Shown: piece by piece, positions 46,389-54,990 of the stretch
Layout of the letters: the number at the start of each line of letters is the position of its first letter
How positions within the stretch are numbered: the first letter of the stretch is position 1
Assembly: GCF_003688915.1 (NCBI RefSeq)
Contig: NZ_REFU01000003.1
Span: forward strand, 38,501 to 102,500
Length of the DNA: 64,000 bases
Direction of reading: 5' to 3'
Source: Rhodococcus sp. SBT000017
Lineage (GTDB): Bacteria; Actinomycetota; Actinomycetes; Mycobacteriales; Mycobacteriaceae
Notes under the pieces: model-generated
Databases searched by the model: none
What the model was told of the DNA's origin: nothing
The model's input: the letters and a program-made list of their open reading frames with translations, nothing else
Program-made: the position numbers and the translations under genes

Positions 46389-47036
46389 ATGAAGAGAATC
46401 GGATGTGCCGCAGTGGCAGTCGTCGGGGCGTGCCTGCTCGGAGCCTGCGGCGCGAGCGGCGAAGGTGACGGTCCGATGGCCACCGTGATCACCGACCGCC
46501 CCACCCCGATCACCACGGCTCCCTCCGCCCCCTCTGCCACGTCGGCAACACCGTCCACCACCGCGACCGGCACGCCGACGTCCACCACTCCGGCACCGAC
46601 GAGTCCTGCTGCAGCGCAGGCGAAGCCGCAGGACTACGCAGGCAAGGCACCCGGCTGGTACTACTTCTCGAGCCCCAGCGGAAAATTCGAGTGCGGAATC
46701 GCCGTCCTCGAATCCTCGATCGCCGGATGCCACGGATCACTCCCTGATTCGGCACCCGAGGTTCCCGGCAGCGGGACGTCGGGAACGGCGGTGAAACCCA
46801 ATGCTGTGCAGCTGATCGCCGGGTCCCCGGCGAAGTTCGAAAGCCTCGGCGATCCCAAATTCCACCGTTTCGACGGTCCTGCGGCGGCCTTGCCGTACGG
46901 CGAAGTGCTCACCGTCCCCGGAAGTGGCTCAACCAACGGCCTGCAGTGCAGCATCGACGAGCAGACCGGGGTCACGTGCTCCGATCAGGTCGGCCACGGC
47001 TTCACCGTCTCGGACGAGGATTTCGACCTTCGTTGA
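46389..47036 (+). CDS. Exported lipoprotein of unknown function
   Basis: A 215-residue lipoprotein: signal segment with lipobox LLGAC, then about 55 residues of Thr/Pro/Ser/Ala linker (probably disordered, wall-spanning), then a compact domain with four cysteines (FECGIA, AGCHGS, LQCSID, VTCSDQ) likely forming two disulfides. The family is common in Corynebacteriales but unnamed to me. Divergent from the esterase gene. Function unknown. Confidence 0.75.
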   Translation: MKRIGCAAVAVVGACLLGACGASGEGDGPMATVITDRPTPITTAPSAPSATSATPSTTATGTPTSTTPAPTSPAAAQAKPQDYAGKAPGWYYFSSPSGKFECGIAVLESSIAGCHGSLPDSAPEVPGSGTSGTAVKPNAVQLIAGSPAKFESLGDPKFHRFDGPAAALPYGEVLTVPGSGSTNGLQCSIDEQTGVTCSDQVGHGFTVSDEDFDLR

Positions 47037-47154
47037 CGGTCTCGTTCGCGCGGCAAATTACCAGGCGTAATGTCCGGGGACGGTACGACAATCCCTGCCG
47101 TACGGTCTCCCCAGCGGCCGACGCCCGTGCGCGCGGCCGGAAGGTGCATCACTC

Positions 47155-48552
47155 ATGAATCAGACCTCGGACCGCCACACAGCGAAGGTCATCGGCGTCA
47201 GCATCGCCGCTGCTGTGGGCGGGTTCCTGTTCGGCTTCGACAGCTCGGTCATCAACGGCGCTGTCGACTCGATCGAAGATCACTTCTCCCTCGGCTCGTT
47301 CACCACCGGCTTCGTGGTCGCGATCGCCCTCATCGGGTGCGCAGTGGGTGCCTGGTTCGCCGGCAGCCTCGCAGACCGTTGGGGACGCAAGAAAGTCATG
47401 CTGCTGGGCTCGGCCCTGTTCGTCATTTCCTCGATCGGTTCGGGATTGGCGTTCAGCGTCCCCGATCTCATGCTCTGGCGAGTGCTCGGCGGACTCGGAA
47501 TCGGCATCGCCTCGGTGATCGCACCGGCGTACATCGCCGAGATCGCTCCGGCCAAATGGCGTGGCTCCCTGGCCTCGCTCCAGCAATTGGCCATCACCAT
47601 CGGCATTTTCGCAGCTCTGCTGTCCGACGCCCTTCTCGCCGGTGCCGCCGACGGCGCGTCCAACGACCTGTGGTTCGGCATCGAGGCCTGGCGCTGGATG
47701 TTCCTGGTCGGCGTGATTCCCGCTCTCGTGTACGGGTTGCTGGCCACCCTGATCCCGGAGTCTCCGCGCTACCTCGTCGGTCAGCATCTCGACGAAGAAG
47801 CGGCCCGAGTCCTCGCCGAGATCACCGGTGAGCTGCATCCGGACGAGCGCGTCCACGAGATCAGACTGACGCTGCGCAAGGAGTCACGCTCGTCGTTCGC
47901 CGACATTCGCGGTCCGAAGTTCGGCCTGCAACCCATCGTCTGGGTCGGCATCACGATGGCCGTGCTGCAGCAGTTGGTCGGCATCAACGCGATCTTCTAC
48001 TACTCGACGACGCTGTGGCGGTCGGTCGGCTTCACCGAGGATCAATCGTTCACCACCTCTGTCATCACCGCTGTGATCAACGTGGTCATGACGTTCGTGG
48101 CGATCCTGTTCGTCGACCGAATCGGTCGGCGCAAGCTGCTGATGGCGGGCTCGATCGGCATGTTCGGCGGGCTCGTCATGGCGTCGGTGGCGTTCTCGCA
48201 GGCGACCGGCAGCGGCGATGACGTCACGTTGCCCGCTCCGTGGGGTGCGATCGCGTTGGTCGGTGCCAATCTGTTCGTCATCTTCTTCGCCTCGACCTGG
48301 GGTCCGATCATGTGGGTCATGCTCGGTGAGATGTTCCCCAACCGCATGCGCGCCATGGCGCTCGGCATCGGTACCGCAGCCAACTGGATGGCCAACTTCG
48401 CTGTCACGCTTGCCTTCCCACCCCTGACGTCGTCTGTGGGGCTCTGGGTGATCTACGCAGGGTTCGCTTTGTTCGCCGCGCTCTCGTTCTTCTTCGTGAA
48501 GGCCAAGATCAGGGAGACCAAGGGCATGGAACTCGAGGACATGCTGGGCTGA
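47155..48552 (+). CDS. Sugar porter family MFS transporter
   Basis: A 465-residue, twelve-segment transporter. GGFLFGFDSSVINGA, SLADRWGRKKVM, IPESPRYLV, QQLVGINAIFYYS and VDRIGRRKLL are signature motifs of the sugar porter family. It imports a sugar or polyol by proton symport. No sugar-catabolism gene is adjacent, so the substrate is unknown. Start ATG at 47155. The TPP riboswitch starts 68 bases after its stop. Confidence 0.92.
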   Translation: MNQTSDRHTAKVIGVSIAAAVGGFLFGFDSSVINGAVDSIEDHFSLGSFTTGFVVAIALIGCAVGAWFAGSLADRWGRKKVMLLGSALFVISSIGSGLAFSVPDLMLWRVLGGLGIGIASVIAPAYIAEIAPAKWRGSLASLQQLAITIGIFAALLSDALLAGAADGASNDLWFGIEAWRWMFLVGVIPALVYGLLATLIPESPRYLVGQHLDEEAARVLAEITGELHPDERVHEIRLTLRKESRSSFADIRGPKFGLQPIVWVGITMAVLQQLVGINAIFYYSTTLWRSVGFTEDQSFTTSVITAVINVVMTFVAILFVDRIGRRKLLMAGSIGMFGGLVMASVAFSQATGSGDDVTLPAPWGAIALVGANLFVIFFASTWGPIMWVMLGEMFPNRMRAMALGIGTAANWMANFAVTLAFPPLTSSVGLWVIYAGFALFAALSFFFVKAKIRETKGMELEDMLG

Positions 48553-48620
48553 CGCCGAACCGCAGATACAGGGGCGGCGGCATCGACACCGAGTGACCGG
48601 TGTTACTGTCGCTTTCGTTC

Positions 48621-48703
48621 TGACACGGGGTGTGTCCGCCGATGCGGATGCTGAGATCAAACCCGCCGAACCTGATGCAGGTAATGCTGACGAAGGGATG
48701 TCA
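48621..48703 (+). ncRNA. TPP riboswitch (THI element)
   Basis: The conserved pyrimidine-sensing core GCTGAGAT (about 48650) and pyrophosphate-sensing core CGAACCTGATGCAGGTAATG (48668-48687), then CTGACGAAGGGA, match the thi-box. P1 pairs TGACA (48621-48625) with TGTCA (48699-48703), ending directly at the AAGG ribosome binding site of tenA. Ligand-stabilised P1 would therefore hide that site, implying control of translation. It governs the tenA-ABC operon. Confidence 0.93.
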
Positions 48704-48708
48704 AGGCG

Positions 48709-49431
48709 ATGACGCCTGTTGTATCTGCGGACCCGGTCCGCTTCACCGATCTACTGTGGGATGCCTCCGAGGACATTCGACGCGCGATCGACGACCTCGA
48801 ATTTCTTCGACTCCTCGGGGCGGGGACGCTTCCGCTCGACGCGTTCCGTCGGTACCTCGAACAGGACTCGCTCTATCTCGGTGGGTACGTCAAGTCGCTG
48901 TCGCTGCTGGCAGCACACGCACCGAACCCGGTCGCCGGAGCATTCTGGGCAAGCGCCGCCGCGAGCGCGATGGACGAGGCCGCGTCGCACGAAGCGATGC
49001 TGACCGGTGGAGCCCTGCCCCCGTCGACCCGGACGCCAGAGCCTTCCCCGGCATGCCTCGGTTACACGTCCTACCTGACCGCGACGGCGGCAACCGAACC
49101 GTATCCTGTTGCAGCAGCAGCTGTTCTGCCCTGCTTCTGGATCTACGCCGACGTCGGCCGCTCACTCGCCGGTGCAGCGAGGGCGGTTCTCGATCGCGAT
49201 CCCGATCACCCGTATGCGCAGTGGGTGGCCGCGTACGACGCTCCCGAATTCCATGCCATCGTCGACGCAGCCAGGACATTCGTGGACGACGCGGCTGCTG
49301 CCGCGACTCCGATACAGCGCGAGCAGATGATCGACGCCTTCGTCGTGGCATCGAGGTACGAATTGATGTTCTGGGACAGCGCGTTACATCCCACCCCATG
49401 GCCCCTGGCCGAGAGTGCGGTGTACGCATGA
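48709..49431 (+). CDS. tenA: TenA family thiaminase II / aminopyrimidine aminohydrolase
   Basis: A 240-residue TenA/PQQC-fold protein. AAAVLPCFWIYADVG contains the catalytic cysteine and SRYELMFWDSAL the C-terminal glutamate, both needed for hydrolysis of 4-amino-5-aminomethyl-2-methylpyrimidine to HMP in thiamine salvage. It is downstream of the TPP riboswitch and overlaps the binding-protein gene (ATGA), so it is in one operon with the importer. Confidence 0.94.
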   Translation: MTPVVSADPVRFTDLLWDASEDIRRAIDDLEFLRLLGAGTLPLDAFRRYLEQDSLYLGGYVKSLSLLAAHAPNPVAGAFWASAAASAMDEAASHEAMLTGGALPPSTRTPEPSPACLGYTSYLTATAATEPYPVAAAAVLPCFWIYADVGRSLAGAARAVLDRDPDHPYAQWVAAYDAPEFHAIVDAARTFVDDAAAAATPIQREQMIDAFVVASRYELMFWDSALHPTPWPLAESAVYA

Positions 49432-50441
49432 GAACCACTCGAATTCTCGCCTCGTTGGCGGCGGCCGTCGTTGCCACGACCGGACTGGCGGGCTGCTCGG
49501 ACTCGACGGACTCCGACACCATTCGGTTCGCGTTGGACTGGACGCCCAACACCAACCACACCGGCCTCTATGTGGCCCTGCAGGAAGGCTATTTCGCCGA
49601 CGCCGGCCTGGACGTGGAGATTCTGCCGTACAACAATACTGCGGCGGACACTCTCGTCGATGCCGGAAACGCCGAGTTCGGTATCAGCACACAGAGTTCG
49701 GGCGTCTTCGCCACCTCGGCGGGCGCGCAGATCGTCTCGGTCCTCGCGCCGCTCCAACACTGGGCGACCGGCATCGGAGTTCGCGCCGATCGAGACGACA
49801 TACCGAGCCCGAAGGCGCTCGACGGGAAGGTCTATGCCGGCTTCGGCGAGTCCGGCGAGCAGGCCGGACTCGAGAAGGTCATCCAGAACGACGGCGGCAC
49901 AGGCGAATACGAAACGGTGGTACTGGGCACCTCGGCGTACGAGGCGGTCTACTCCGGGACCGCCGACTTCACCGTCTCCTACTTTGCGTGGGAAGGCATC
50001 GAGGCCGAGCACAGCGGAACGCCGATGAAGTACTTCGACTACACCGACTACGGATTTCCCGACGCCTACGCGATCACGATCAGTGGCAACGAGCCCTGGC
50101 TCGCCGCCCATCCGGATCAGGCCGAGAAGTTCGTCCAGGCACTTCAGCGCGGCTACCAACTCGCCGCCGACGATCCGGACAAGGCCGCACAGGATCTGAT
50201 CGACGCCAATCCGGGAACATTCACCGACGAATCGCTCGTCTTCGAGAGCCAGGAGATGCTCGCAGAGAAGTACATGAAGGACTCCACTGGCGAGGTAGGA
50301 CGGCAGAGTCTCGACAAGTGGACCGAGTACTCGAAATTCCTCTACGACAGCGGTGTGCTCGCCGATCAGAACGGCGCGCCTCTGACCGCGGAGCCGGACT
50401 GGTCGACCTACTTCACCAATGACTACCTCGGCGATCGATGA
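49428..50441 (+). CDS. thiY: Thiamine-precursor ABC transporter substrate-binding lipoprotein
   Basis: A 337-residue NMT1/THI5-like lipoprotein with lipobox LAGC. FALDWTPNTNHTGLYVALQEG is the hallmark motif of HMP/N-formyl-aminopyrimidine binding proteins (ThiY, THI5-like), supporting a pyrimidine ligand. Its start overlaps the tenA stop. With the permease and ATPase that follow it makes a thiXYZ-type importer. Regulated by the TPP riboswitch. Confidence 0.93.
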   Translation: MRTTRILASLAAAVVATTGLAGCSDSTDSDTIRFALDWTPNTNHTGLYVALQEGYFADAGLDVEILPYNNTAADTLVDAGNAEFGISTQSSGVFATSAGAQIVSVLAPLQHWATGIGVRADRDDIPSPKALDGKVYAGFGESGEQAGLEKVIQNDGGTGEYETVVLGTSAYEAVYSGTADFTVSYFAWEGIEAEHSGTPMKYFDYTDYGFPDAYAITISGNEPWLAAHPDQAEKFVQALQRGYQLAADDPDKAAQDLIDANPGTFTDESLVFESQEMLAEKYMKDSTGEVGRQSLDKWTEYSKFLYDSGVLADQNGAPLTAEPDWSTYFTNDYLGDR

Positions 50442-51255
50442 GCCGGTAGCCGCTGACCGAGGTTCCTACTCGTTCAGCGGTATCCGAGCCTCGCTGCGTT
50501 GGGCGTGGCCTGCGCTGACCGTCGTCGTTCTGATCATCGCCGCCTGGCAGGTCTACGTCCAGATCAGCGGCATCCGGCCGCAGGTGCTGCCGTCCCCCGG
50601 CCGCGTGGTGGTCCAGGGTTGGGCGCAACGCGATGCGATCGCCGAGAACGCGGCGGCGACCCTGCAAGTGACCCTCGTCGGTTTCGCGGTCTCCCTGGCC
50701 CTGGCCTGGTTGCTGGCCATCGCGGTGGACTTCTCGCCGTGGCTGCGGCGCGCGTTCGTTCCCCTCTTCGTCGTATCGCAGACGCTTCCCATCATCGCGA
50801 TCGCGCCGCTGTTGATCATCTGGTTCGGCTTCGGGCTGCTTCCGAAGATCCTGGTGATCGCACTGGCCACGTTCTTCCCCATGGCCATCGGGCTCATCGA
50901 GGGTTTCGCAGCGGCCGATCGGGACGCGCGGTCGCTGCTGGCCAGCATGGGTGCCTCGCGCTGGCAACAGTTTCGATACGTGCGGCTACCATCGGCGCTG
51001 CCCCGCTTCTTCACCTCGCTGCGCATCGGAATCACCTACGCCGTCGTCGGTGCGATCTTTGCCGAATATGCCGGGGCCAGTGCGGGACTCGGCATCTACA
51101 TGAGCCAACAGAAGAACTCGTTTCGTACCGATCTGGTTCTCGCCGCGGTTGCCGTGACCGCCGTGATCAGTGTGGTCCTGTTCGTCTCGACTTTCCTGGT
51201 GGAGCGGTTTGTCGCGCCTTGGGCACGTCACGGTTCGGCGGGTCTCCATGTCTGA
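50419..51255 (+). CDS. thiX: Thiamine-precursor ABC transporter permease
   Basis: A 278-residue permease with six membrane segments. SLLASMGASRWQQFRYVRLP is the EAA loop, and FVVSQTLPIIAIAPLLIIWFG is typical of the ThiX/SsuC group. It starts 23 bases inside the end of the binding-protein gene. Single permease gene, so it probably acts as a homodimer, unlike the two-permease importer at 36-40 kb. Confidence 0.93.
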   Translation: MTTSAIDEPVAADRGSYSFSGIRASLRWAWPALTVVVLIIAAWQVYVQISGIRPQVLPSPGRVVVQGWAQRDAIAENAAATLQVTLVGFAVSLALAWLLAIAVDFSPWLRRAFVPLFVVSQTLPIIAIAPLLIIWFGFGLLPKILVIALATFFPMAIGLIEGFAAADRDARSLLASMGASRWQQFRYVRLPSALPRFFTSLRIGITYAVVGAIFAEYAGASAGLGIYMSQQKNSFRTDLVLAAVAVTAVISVVLFVSTFLVERFVAPWARHGSAGLHV

Positions 51256-51985
51256 CGCCGACACCTGCATCGATGTTCGCGATCTCAGCAAATCATTCGG
51301 CGAGAAGCCCGTCCTCGACGGCATGTCGTTCGGTGTTCGCCCCGGCGAGTTCGTGTCGATCATCGGCCCGAGCGGTTCCGGTAAGAGCACGGTGTTCAAC
51401 ATGCTGGCCGGGCTCGACAGGCCCGATTCCGGCACGGTTCGAGTACCGCCGTGCGCCTACATGCCGCAGAAGGATCTCCTGTTTCCGTGGCGTTCGGTGT
51501 TGGACAACACCACCCTCGGGCTCGAAGTGCAGGGCGTTGCCAAGAAGGAAGCGCGTGCGCGGGCACGCGAGCTGTTCCCGGTGTTCGGCCTGGACGGGTA
51601 CGAGTCGGCCAGACCGTCCGAGCTCTCCGGCGGCATGCGCCAGCGGGCGGCGCTGCTGCGCACGGTGGTGCAGGGACGATCGGTACTACTGCTCGACGAA
51701 CCCTTCGGGGCGCTGGACTCGTTGACTCGAAGCGACATGCAGGCGTGGTTGCAGCAGGTCTGGTCGGAATTTCGGTGGACAGTGCTGATGATCACGCACG
51801 ACATCCGCGAAGCGGTCTATCTCTCCGATCGCGTGATCGTCCTCTCCCCCAGGCCCGCCCACGTTCGACGCCAGATCGAGGTCACGCTGCCCCGCCCACG
51901 CGGGCTCGAGATCGTCACGACGCCGCAGTTCGCGGCGGTCGAGAAACAGTTGATGGACGTTCTGCTCAGCGCGTCGACGCTCTGA
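51248..51985 (+). CDS. thiZ: Thiamine-precursor ABC transporter ATP-binding protein
   Basis: A 245-residue ATPase: Walker A GPSGSGKSTV, Q-loop MPQKDLLFPWRSV, signature LSGGMRQRAALLR, Walker B LLLDEPFGALD, H-loop ITHDIREAV. It begins at ATG 51248, overlapping the permease end by eight bases. Last gene of the TPP-controlled operon. Convergent with the LCP gene, with three tandem 16-bp repeats between. Confidence 0.93.
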   Translation: MSDADTCIDVRDLSKSFGEKPVLDGMSFGVRPGEFVSIIGPSGSGKSTVFNMLAGLDRPDSGTVRVPPCAYMPQKDLLFPWRSVLDNTTLGLEVQGVAKKEARARARELFPVFGLDGYESARPSELSGGMRQRAALLRTVVQGRSVLLLDEPFGALDSLTRSDMQAWLQQVWSEFRWTVLMITHDIREAVYLSDRVIVLSPRPAHVRRQIEVTLPRPRGLEIVTTPQFAAVEKQLMDVLLSASTL

Positions 51986-52000
51986 CCGGTACCGCAGGAA

Positions 52001-52048
52001 TTCAGTCGACACAGGGTTCAGTCGACACAGGGCTCAGTCGACACAGGG
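52001..52048. repeat. Three tandem 16-bp repeats over the LCP gene stop codon
   Basis: TTCAGTCGACACAGGG occurs at 52001-52016 and 52017-52032, and CTCAGTCGACACAGGG at 52033-52048. On the minus strand each unit reads CCC-TGT-GTC-GAC-TGA, i.e. the last codons (Pro-Cys-Val-Asp) and stop of the LCP gene. The first unit read by the ribosome is the real end; the other two are downstream copies. Confidence 0.9.
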
Positions 52049-53311
52049 AATGCCGCCGTCGCTGTGCACACCCGCGTCGGGGGCCGTTACCGGATCCGGG
52101 GACGGATCCGGTGCGACGACCTCGAGCGGGGGCGGCGTTGTTGCCGGATCAGGCGCCGAGGTCATCGGCGATGCGGGCGCAGGCGCGTCGCCGATCAACC
52201 GTACTGCCTCGGCCCTGATGGCATCGACGTCGACGAGGTTGACGTCCTGCCCGTCGATCGTGTCGTAGCCCGTGATCGGGAGGGTGTAGAAATCGATGTC
52301 GCCCTGCATGACTGCACCGGCTCCCCCTGCGAGCTTCACCGGATCCAAGGATGCATCGATCACGACGTCGTTCTTGGTGCCCGCTACGAGCGCCCGGAGT
52401 TCGCCGATGTTCGCCATGACACCGGAGGCGCTGAGCTTGGCCATCACTCCCGCCACGAATGCCTGCTGTCGTTTGGTTCGATCCAGGTCGCCGTTGTCGA
52501 GGCCGTGGCGTTGCCGGACGAAGGACAGCGCCTGCGATGCGCTCAGCTCTTGCGCGCCCGCCGCGAAGTCCGCGCCCGAATAGTTGTCGTGTACCGGATT
52601 GTTCAGGCACACCTGAATGGGCCCGACGGCAGTCGCCACGTCGTAGAAGCCCAGAAGGTTCACTTCGGCAAAATGATCGATCGGCACGTCGAGCAGATCA
52701 CGAACCGCGGTCAACGTCGATCGTCGACCAGCGTCTCGCGCTCGACGCTCCCGCTCGGCCGTATCGATGACGCCCTCGTCGAGTAATCGTGTATCGGCGT
52801 CGGCTTTCGCAAGTCCGTACGCTTCCTTGATCTTTCGCTTGCCGTATCCGGGAACGTCGACGTAGTCGTCGCGAGGTATCGACAGCGCGGTCGCGCGACC
52901 GCCGTCGGCCGGAAGGTGCACCAGCAACAACGTGTTGGTGTTGTAACCGCCGACATCGCTGTCGCCCGCATGCAGCGCATCGGTGACGAACTCGGCAGGC
53001 AGGTCGTTGCCGTCCATGTCCTTCCGACTGTCGAGGCCGATCAACAAGATGTTGGTGTCCTCGCCGTTGCCACTCGAATCGTTGTTCGCGATGCCGTCGA
53101 GCGCATCCGAGGTGGTCAGTCCCGTGGTGGCTTCGCGGTACACCGCGAACCCGATTCCACTCACCGCAACCGAGGCAACTGCCGCAGTGGCGACGAAAAC
53201 CCGGCCGATTCGGAGCGCGAGGCCGCGATTGCGCGACGGCGTCCTGATGCGATGGCGCCCCGATCCACGTTCACCGAGGGTGGTGTCGTTGCCTGGGCCG
53301 TTCGAGAGCAC
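52034..53311 (-). CDS. LytR-CpsA-Psr (LCP) family cell-wall glycopolymer ligase
   Basis: A 425-residue protein: cytoplasmic basic N-terminus, one membrane segment (VFVATAAVASVAVSGIGFAV), then the LCP domain outside. DTNILLIGLDSR, LSIPRDDYVDVPGYGKRKI and FVRQRHGLDNGDLDRTKRQQ contain the conserved Asp/Arg residues that bind polyprenyl pyrophosphate. LCP enzymes attach arabinogalactan or other polymers to peptidoglycan. The tail is Pro/Ala-rich and ends in PCVD, a single terminal cysteine. GTG start; stop lies in a tandem repeat. Confidence 0.92.
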   Translation of the reverse strand: MLSNGPGNDTTLGERGSGRHRIRTPSRNRGLALRIGRVFVATAAVASVAVSGIGFAVYREATTGLTTSDALDGIANNDSSGNGEDTNILLIGLDSRKDMDGNDLPAEFVTDALHAGDSDVGGYNTNTLLLVHLPADGGRATALSIPRDDYVDVPGYGKRKIKEAYGLAKADADTRLLDEGVIDTAERERRARDAGRRSTLTAVRDLLDVPIDHFAEVNLLGFYDVATAVGPIQVCLNNPVHDNYSGADFAAGAQELSASQALSFVRQRHGLDNGDLDRTKRQQAFVAGVMAKLSASGVMANIGELRALVAGTKNDVVIDASLDPVKLAGGAGAVMQGDIDFYTLPITGYDTIDGQDVNLVDVDAIRAEAVRLIGDAPAPASPMTSAPDPATTPPPLEVVAPDPSPDPVTAPDAGVHSDGGIPCVD

Positions 53312-53331
53312 CTCGCCAGGCTACTCGGCCC

Positions 53332-53988
53332 TCACCTGGCGGTTGCTCCACCCAATCGCAGCGCGAGATCGTCGACGGCGGAGAACGCCGCCTCCAGATT
53401 GGCTCGTGCCCGCGGAATCTGCGGTGCGAGCGCCGGCACCCGCTCGGCGAGCGTCAGGTCGACCGGAACGAAGTGCACGTCCATCCTCAGAGCAACTCCG
53501 AGCACCTGTCGCAGTTGCGCGGTGGTGTGGTCGGCGGAGGCGTTGTCGGTACCAGGGGTGTAGTCGTTTCCCCGACTGGTCACCACGACCACGGGCTTGC
53601 CGACGAGAGGTGCCGTGTCACTCTCGAACGGCACTGTGATGCCCGGAACGTGTACGTAGTCGATCCATGCCTTCAAGGTCGACGGGATCGACCAGTTGTA
53701 CATCGGTGCGCCGATCAGCACCGCGTCCGCCGAGATCAGTTCCTCGATCAGTTCGACCTGCAACGCCTCGGCGGAAGGATCCACGGTTTCGTCGGCGGTT
53801 CGCAGATGGGGTGCCCAGTGCAGCGCCGAGGTGGGTAGGTGCGGCAGCGGACTCGAGTGCAGGTCTCGATGGATCACCGAGTGATCGGTGCCGATGCCAT
53901 GCCAGGCGTCCGAGAAGCGGGCCGTCACCCTACGGCTGATCGAGCGATCCGGGTCTGCGGACGAATCGAGGTGCAACAACTGGGGCAC
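53332..53988 (-). CDS. azoR: FMN-dependent NADH-azoreductase (flavodoxin fold)
   Basis: A 218-residue NAD(P)H oxidoreductase. LLHLDSSADPDRSISR is the FMN phosphate loop, and GAPMYNWSIPSTLKAWIDYV the flavin-contacting segment of AzoR enzymes. It reduces azo dyes or quinones. The GTG at 53988 is preferred because GAGGAG lies eight bases upstream; another GTG at 53997 overlaps that site. Confidence 0.9.
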   Translation of the reverse strand: MPQLLHLDSSADPDRSISRRVTARFSDAWHGIGTDHSVIHRDLHSSPLPHLPTSALHWAPHLRTADETVDPSAEALQVELIEELISADAVLIGAPMYNWSIPSTLKAWIDYVHVPGITVPFESDTAPLVGKPVVVVTSRGNDYTPGTDNASADHTTAQLRQVLGVALRMDVHFVPVDLTLAERVPALAPQIPRARANLEAAFSAVDDLALRLGGATAR

Positions 53989-54063
53989 TGAAAACACTCC
54001 TCACATGCTGGGTGCTTCGAGCCTATGCGTACCGACGCCTCTGCCCGCTCCTATCCTGGACCG

Positions 54064-54426
54064 ATGGACTTCCGATTCGTCATGCCTGCTCTCGAGTCGC
54101 GATCGGCCAACTCGCTGGCGGCGGTCGTTCACGAGCGGACCGGACCAGACGTGGACATCAGAATCGGCGGTTCGGAGGTACCGCTCGACGAAGCAGCACG
54201 CAGTGCGGTGTTGGAACTTCTCACCCAGCTCTCGACCGGTCGGGCGGTGGCCATCGGCACCGTGGACGAGTTGCTGACCACCTCGCAAGCTGCCGAGGTG
54301 CTCGGTGTTTCCGACACCTATGTCAGACGGTTGGCCGATGCGGGCGATCTACCGATCGAAATGCGAGGCACTCACCGACGATTTCGGCTCGAAGACCTTC
54401 TGCGGCATCGTGATCGATTCCGGTGA
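54064..54426 (+). CDS. Excisionase-type helix-turn-helix protein
   Basis: A 120-residue protein with a C-terminal MerR/excisionase-like HTH: LLTTSQAAEVLGVSDTYVRR, then GDLPIEMRGTHRRFRLEDLL. This layout is common in actinobacterial antitoxins partnered with PIN toxins, but no PIN gene follows; the next gene is on the opposite strand. It may be an orphan antitoxin or a stand-alone regulator. ATG 54064 is chosen; an in-frame ATG lies upstream at 54025. Confidence 0.8.
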   Translation: MDFRFVMPALESRSANSLAAVVHERTGPDVDIRIGGSEVPLDEAARSAVLELLTQLSTGRAVAIGTVDELLTTSQAAEVLGVSDTYVRRLADAGDLPIEMRGTHRRFRLEDLLRHRDRFR

Positions 54427-54439
54427 CGTTGGGGTGCCG

Positions 54440-54760
54440 TCACCCGGCCTCACGTTCGAAGTGCTCGGACTGGACGGTCATGAGATCACGGAACGCCTGA
54501 CCGGCAGCCAGCCAGAGTTGTTCGGAGTCGATGTAGTCCACCCCTCGGATCTCGACATCACCCAGGTACGCGCCGACGTCGACCGACAACATTCCGATGA
54601 CCGAAGAGACGTCGGCATCGAGATACGTGGATTGGGTGTTCTGCAGTTCTCGGAATTGAGCCGAGAAGAACTCGGCTGGGATTCTCCGATCGACGAACTG
54701 GGCGATGAGGAACAGGAAGCGGGACGCGTGGGCTGAGCCCGTCCGGAAGGAATGTTCCAT
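54440..54760 (-). CDS. Colicin-immunity-like small protein
   Basis: A 106-residue helical protein with GGGGAGAGG before ATG 54760. The pattern LFLIAQFVDRRIPAEFFSAQ ... SVDVGAYLGDVEI ... YIDSEQLWLAAGQAFRDL resembles the colicin D immunity/self-protective family (xFxxRIxAxxFExxFxxL, VDAYxxD, IDExxL). Such proteins neutralise a cognate toxin. No toxin gene is recognised beside it, and the similarity is from motif memory only. It lies 230 bases after a gene on the same strand (54991-55761). Confidence 0.6.
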   Translation of the reverse strand: MEHSFRTGSAHASRFLFLIAQFVDRRIPAEFFSAQFRELQNTQSTYLDADVSSVIGMLSVDVGAYLGDVEIRGVDYIDSEQLWLAAGQAFRDLMTVQSEHFEREAG

Positions 54761-54990
54761 GGTGAAGACCTCTCCCCACGGTCGACAGCACCCCTCGCAC
54801 TGTCGACCGTTGAGCTCGCTGATACCCGAATTTCGATGCACGGACGAACTCTCGAACATCGATTCGACCCAGAGGCTAAAACAGGGAGCTCGTCCTACCA
54901 GCGCAAGATTAATCGGACCTTTGTCCCGTTTTTACCGGAAAAGCCAATTTGGTGAGGAGTCACAACACAGCGGTCGTGAGCTGTGGTTCT

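Noticed and set aside
54064..54426. Toxin-antitoxin module with the excisionase-type HTH as antitoxin
   Set aside because: The following gene is on the opposite strand and is not a PIN toxin; no partner is visible.
54305..54736. 143-residue plus-strand frame opposite the immunity-like gene
   Set aside because: It lacks a ribosome binding site and overlaps the HTH gene; the minus-strand frame has a good site and a helical family-like pattern.
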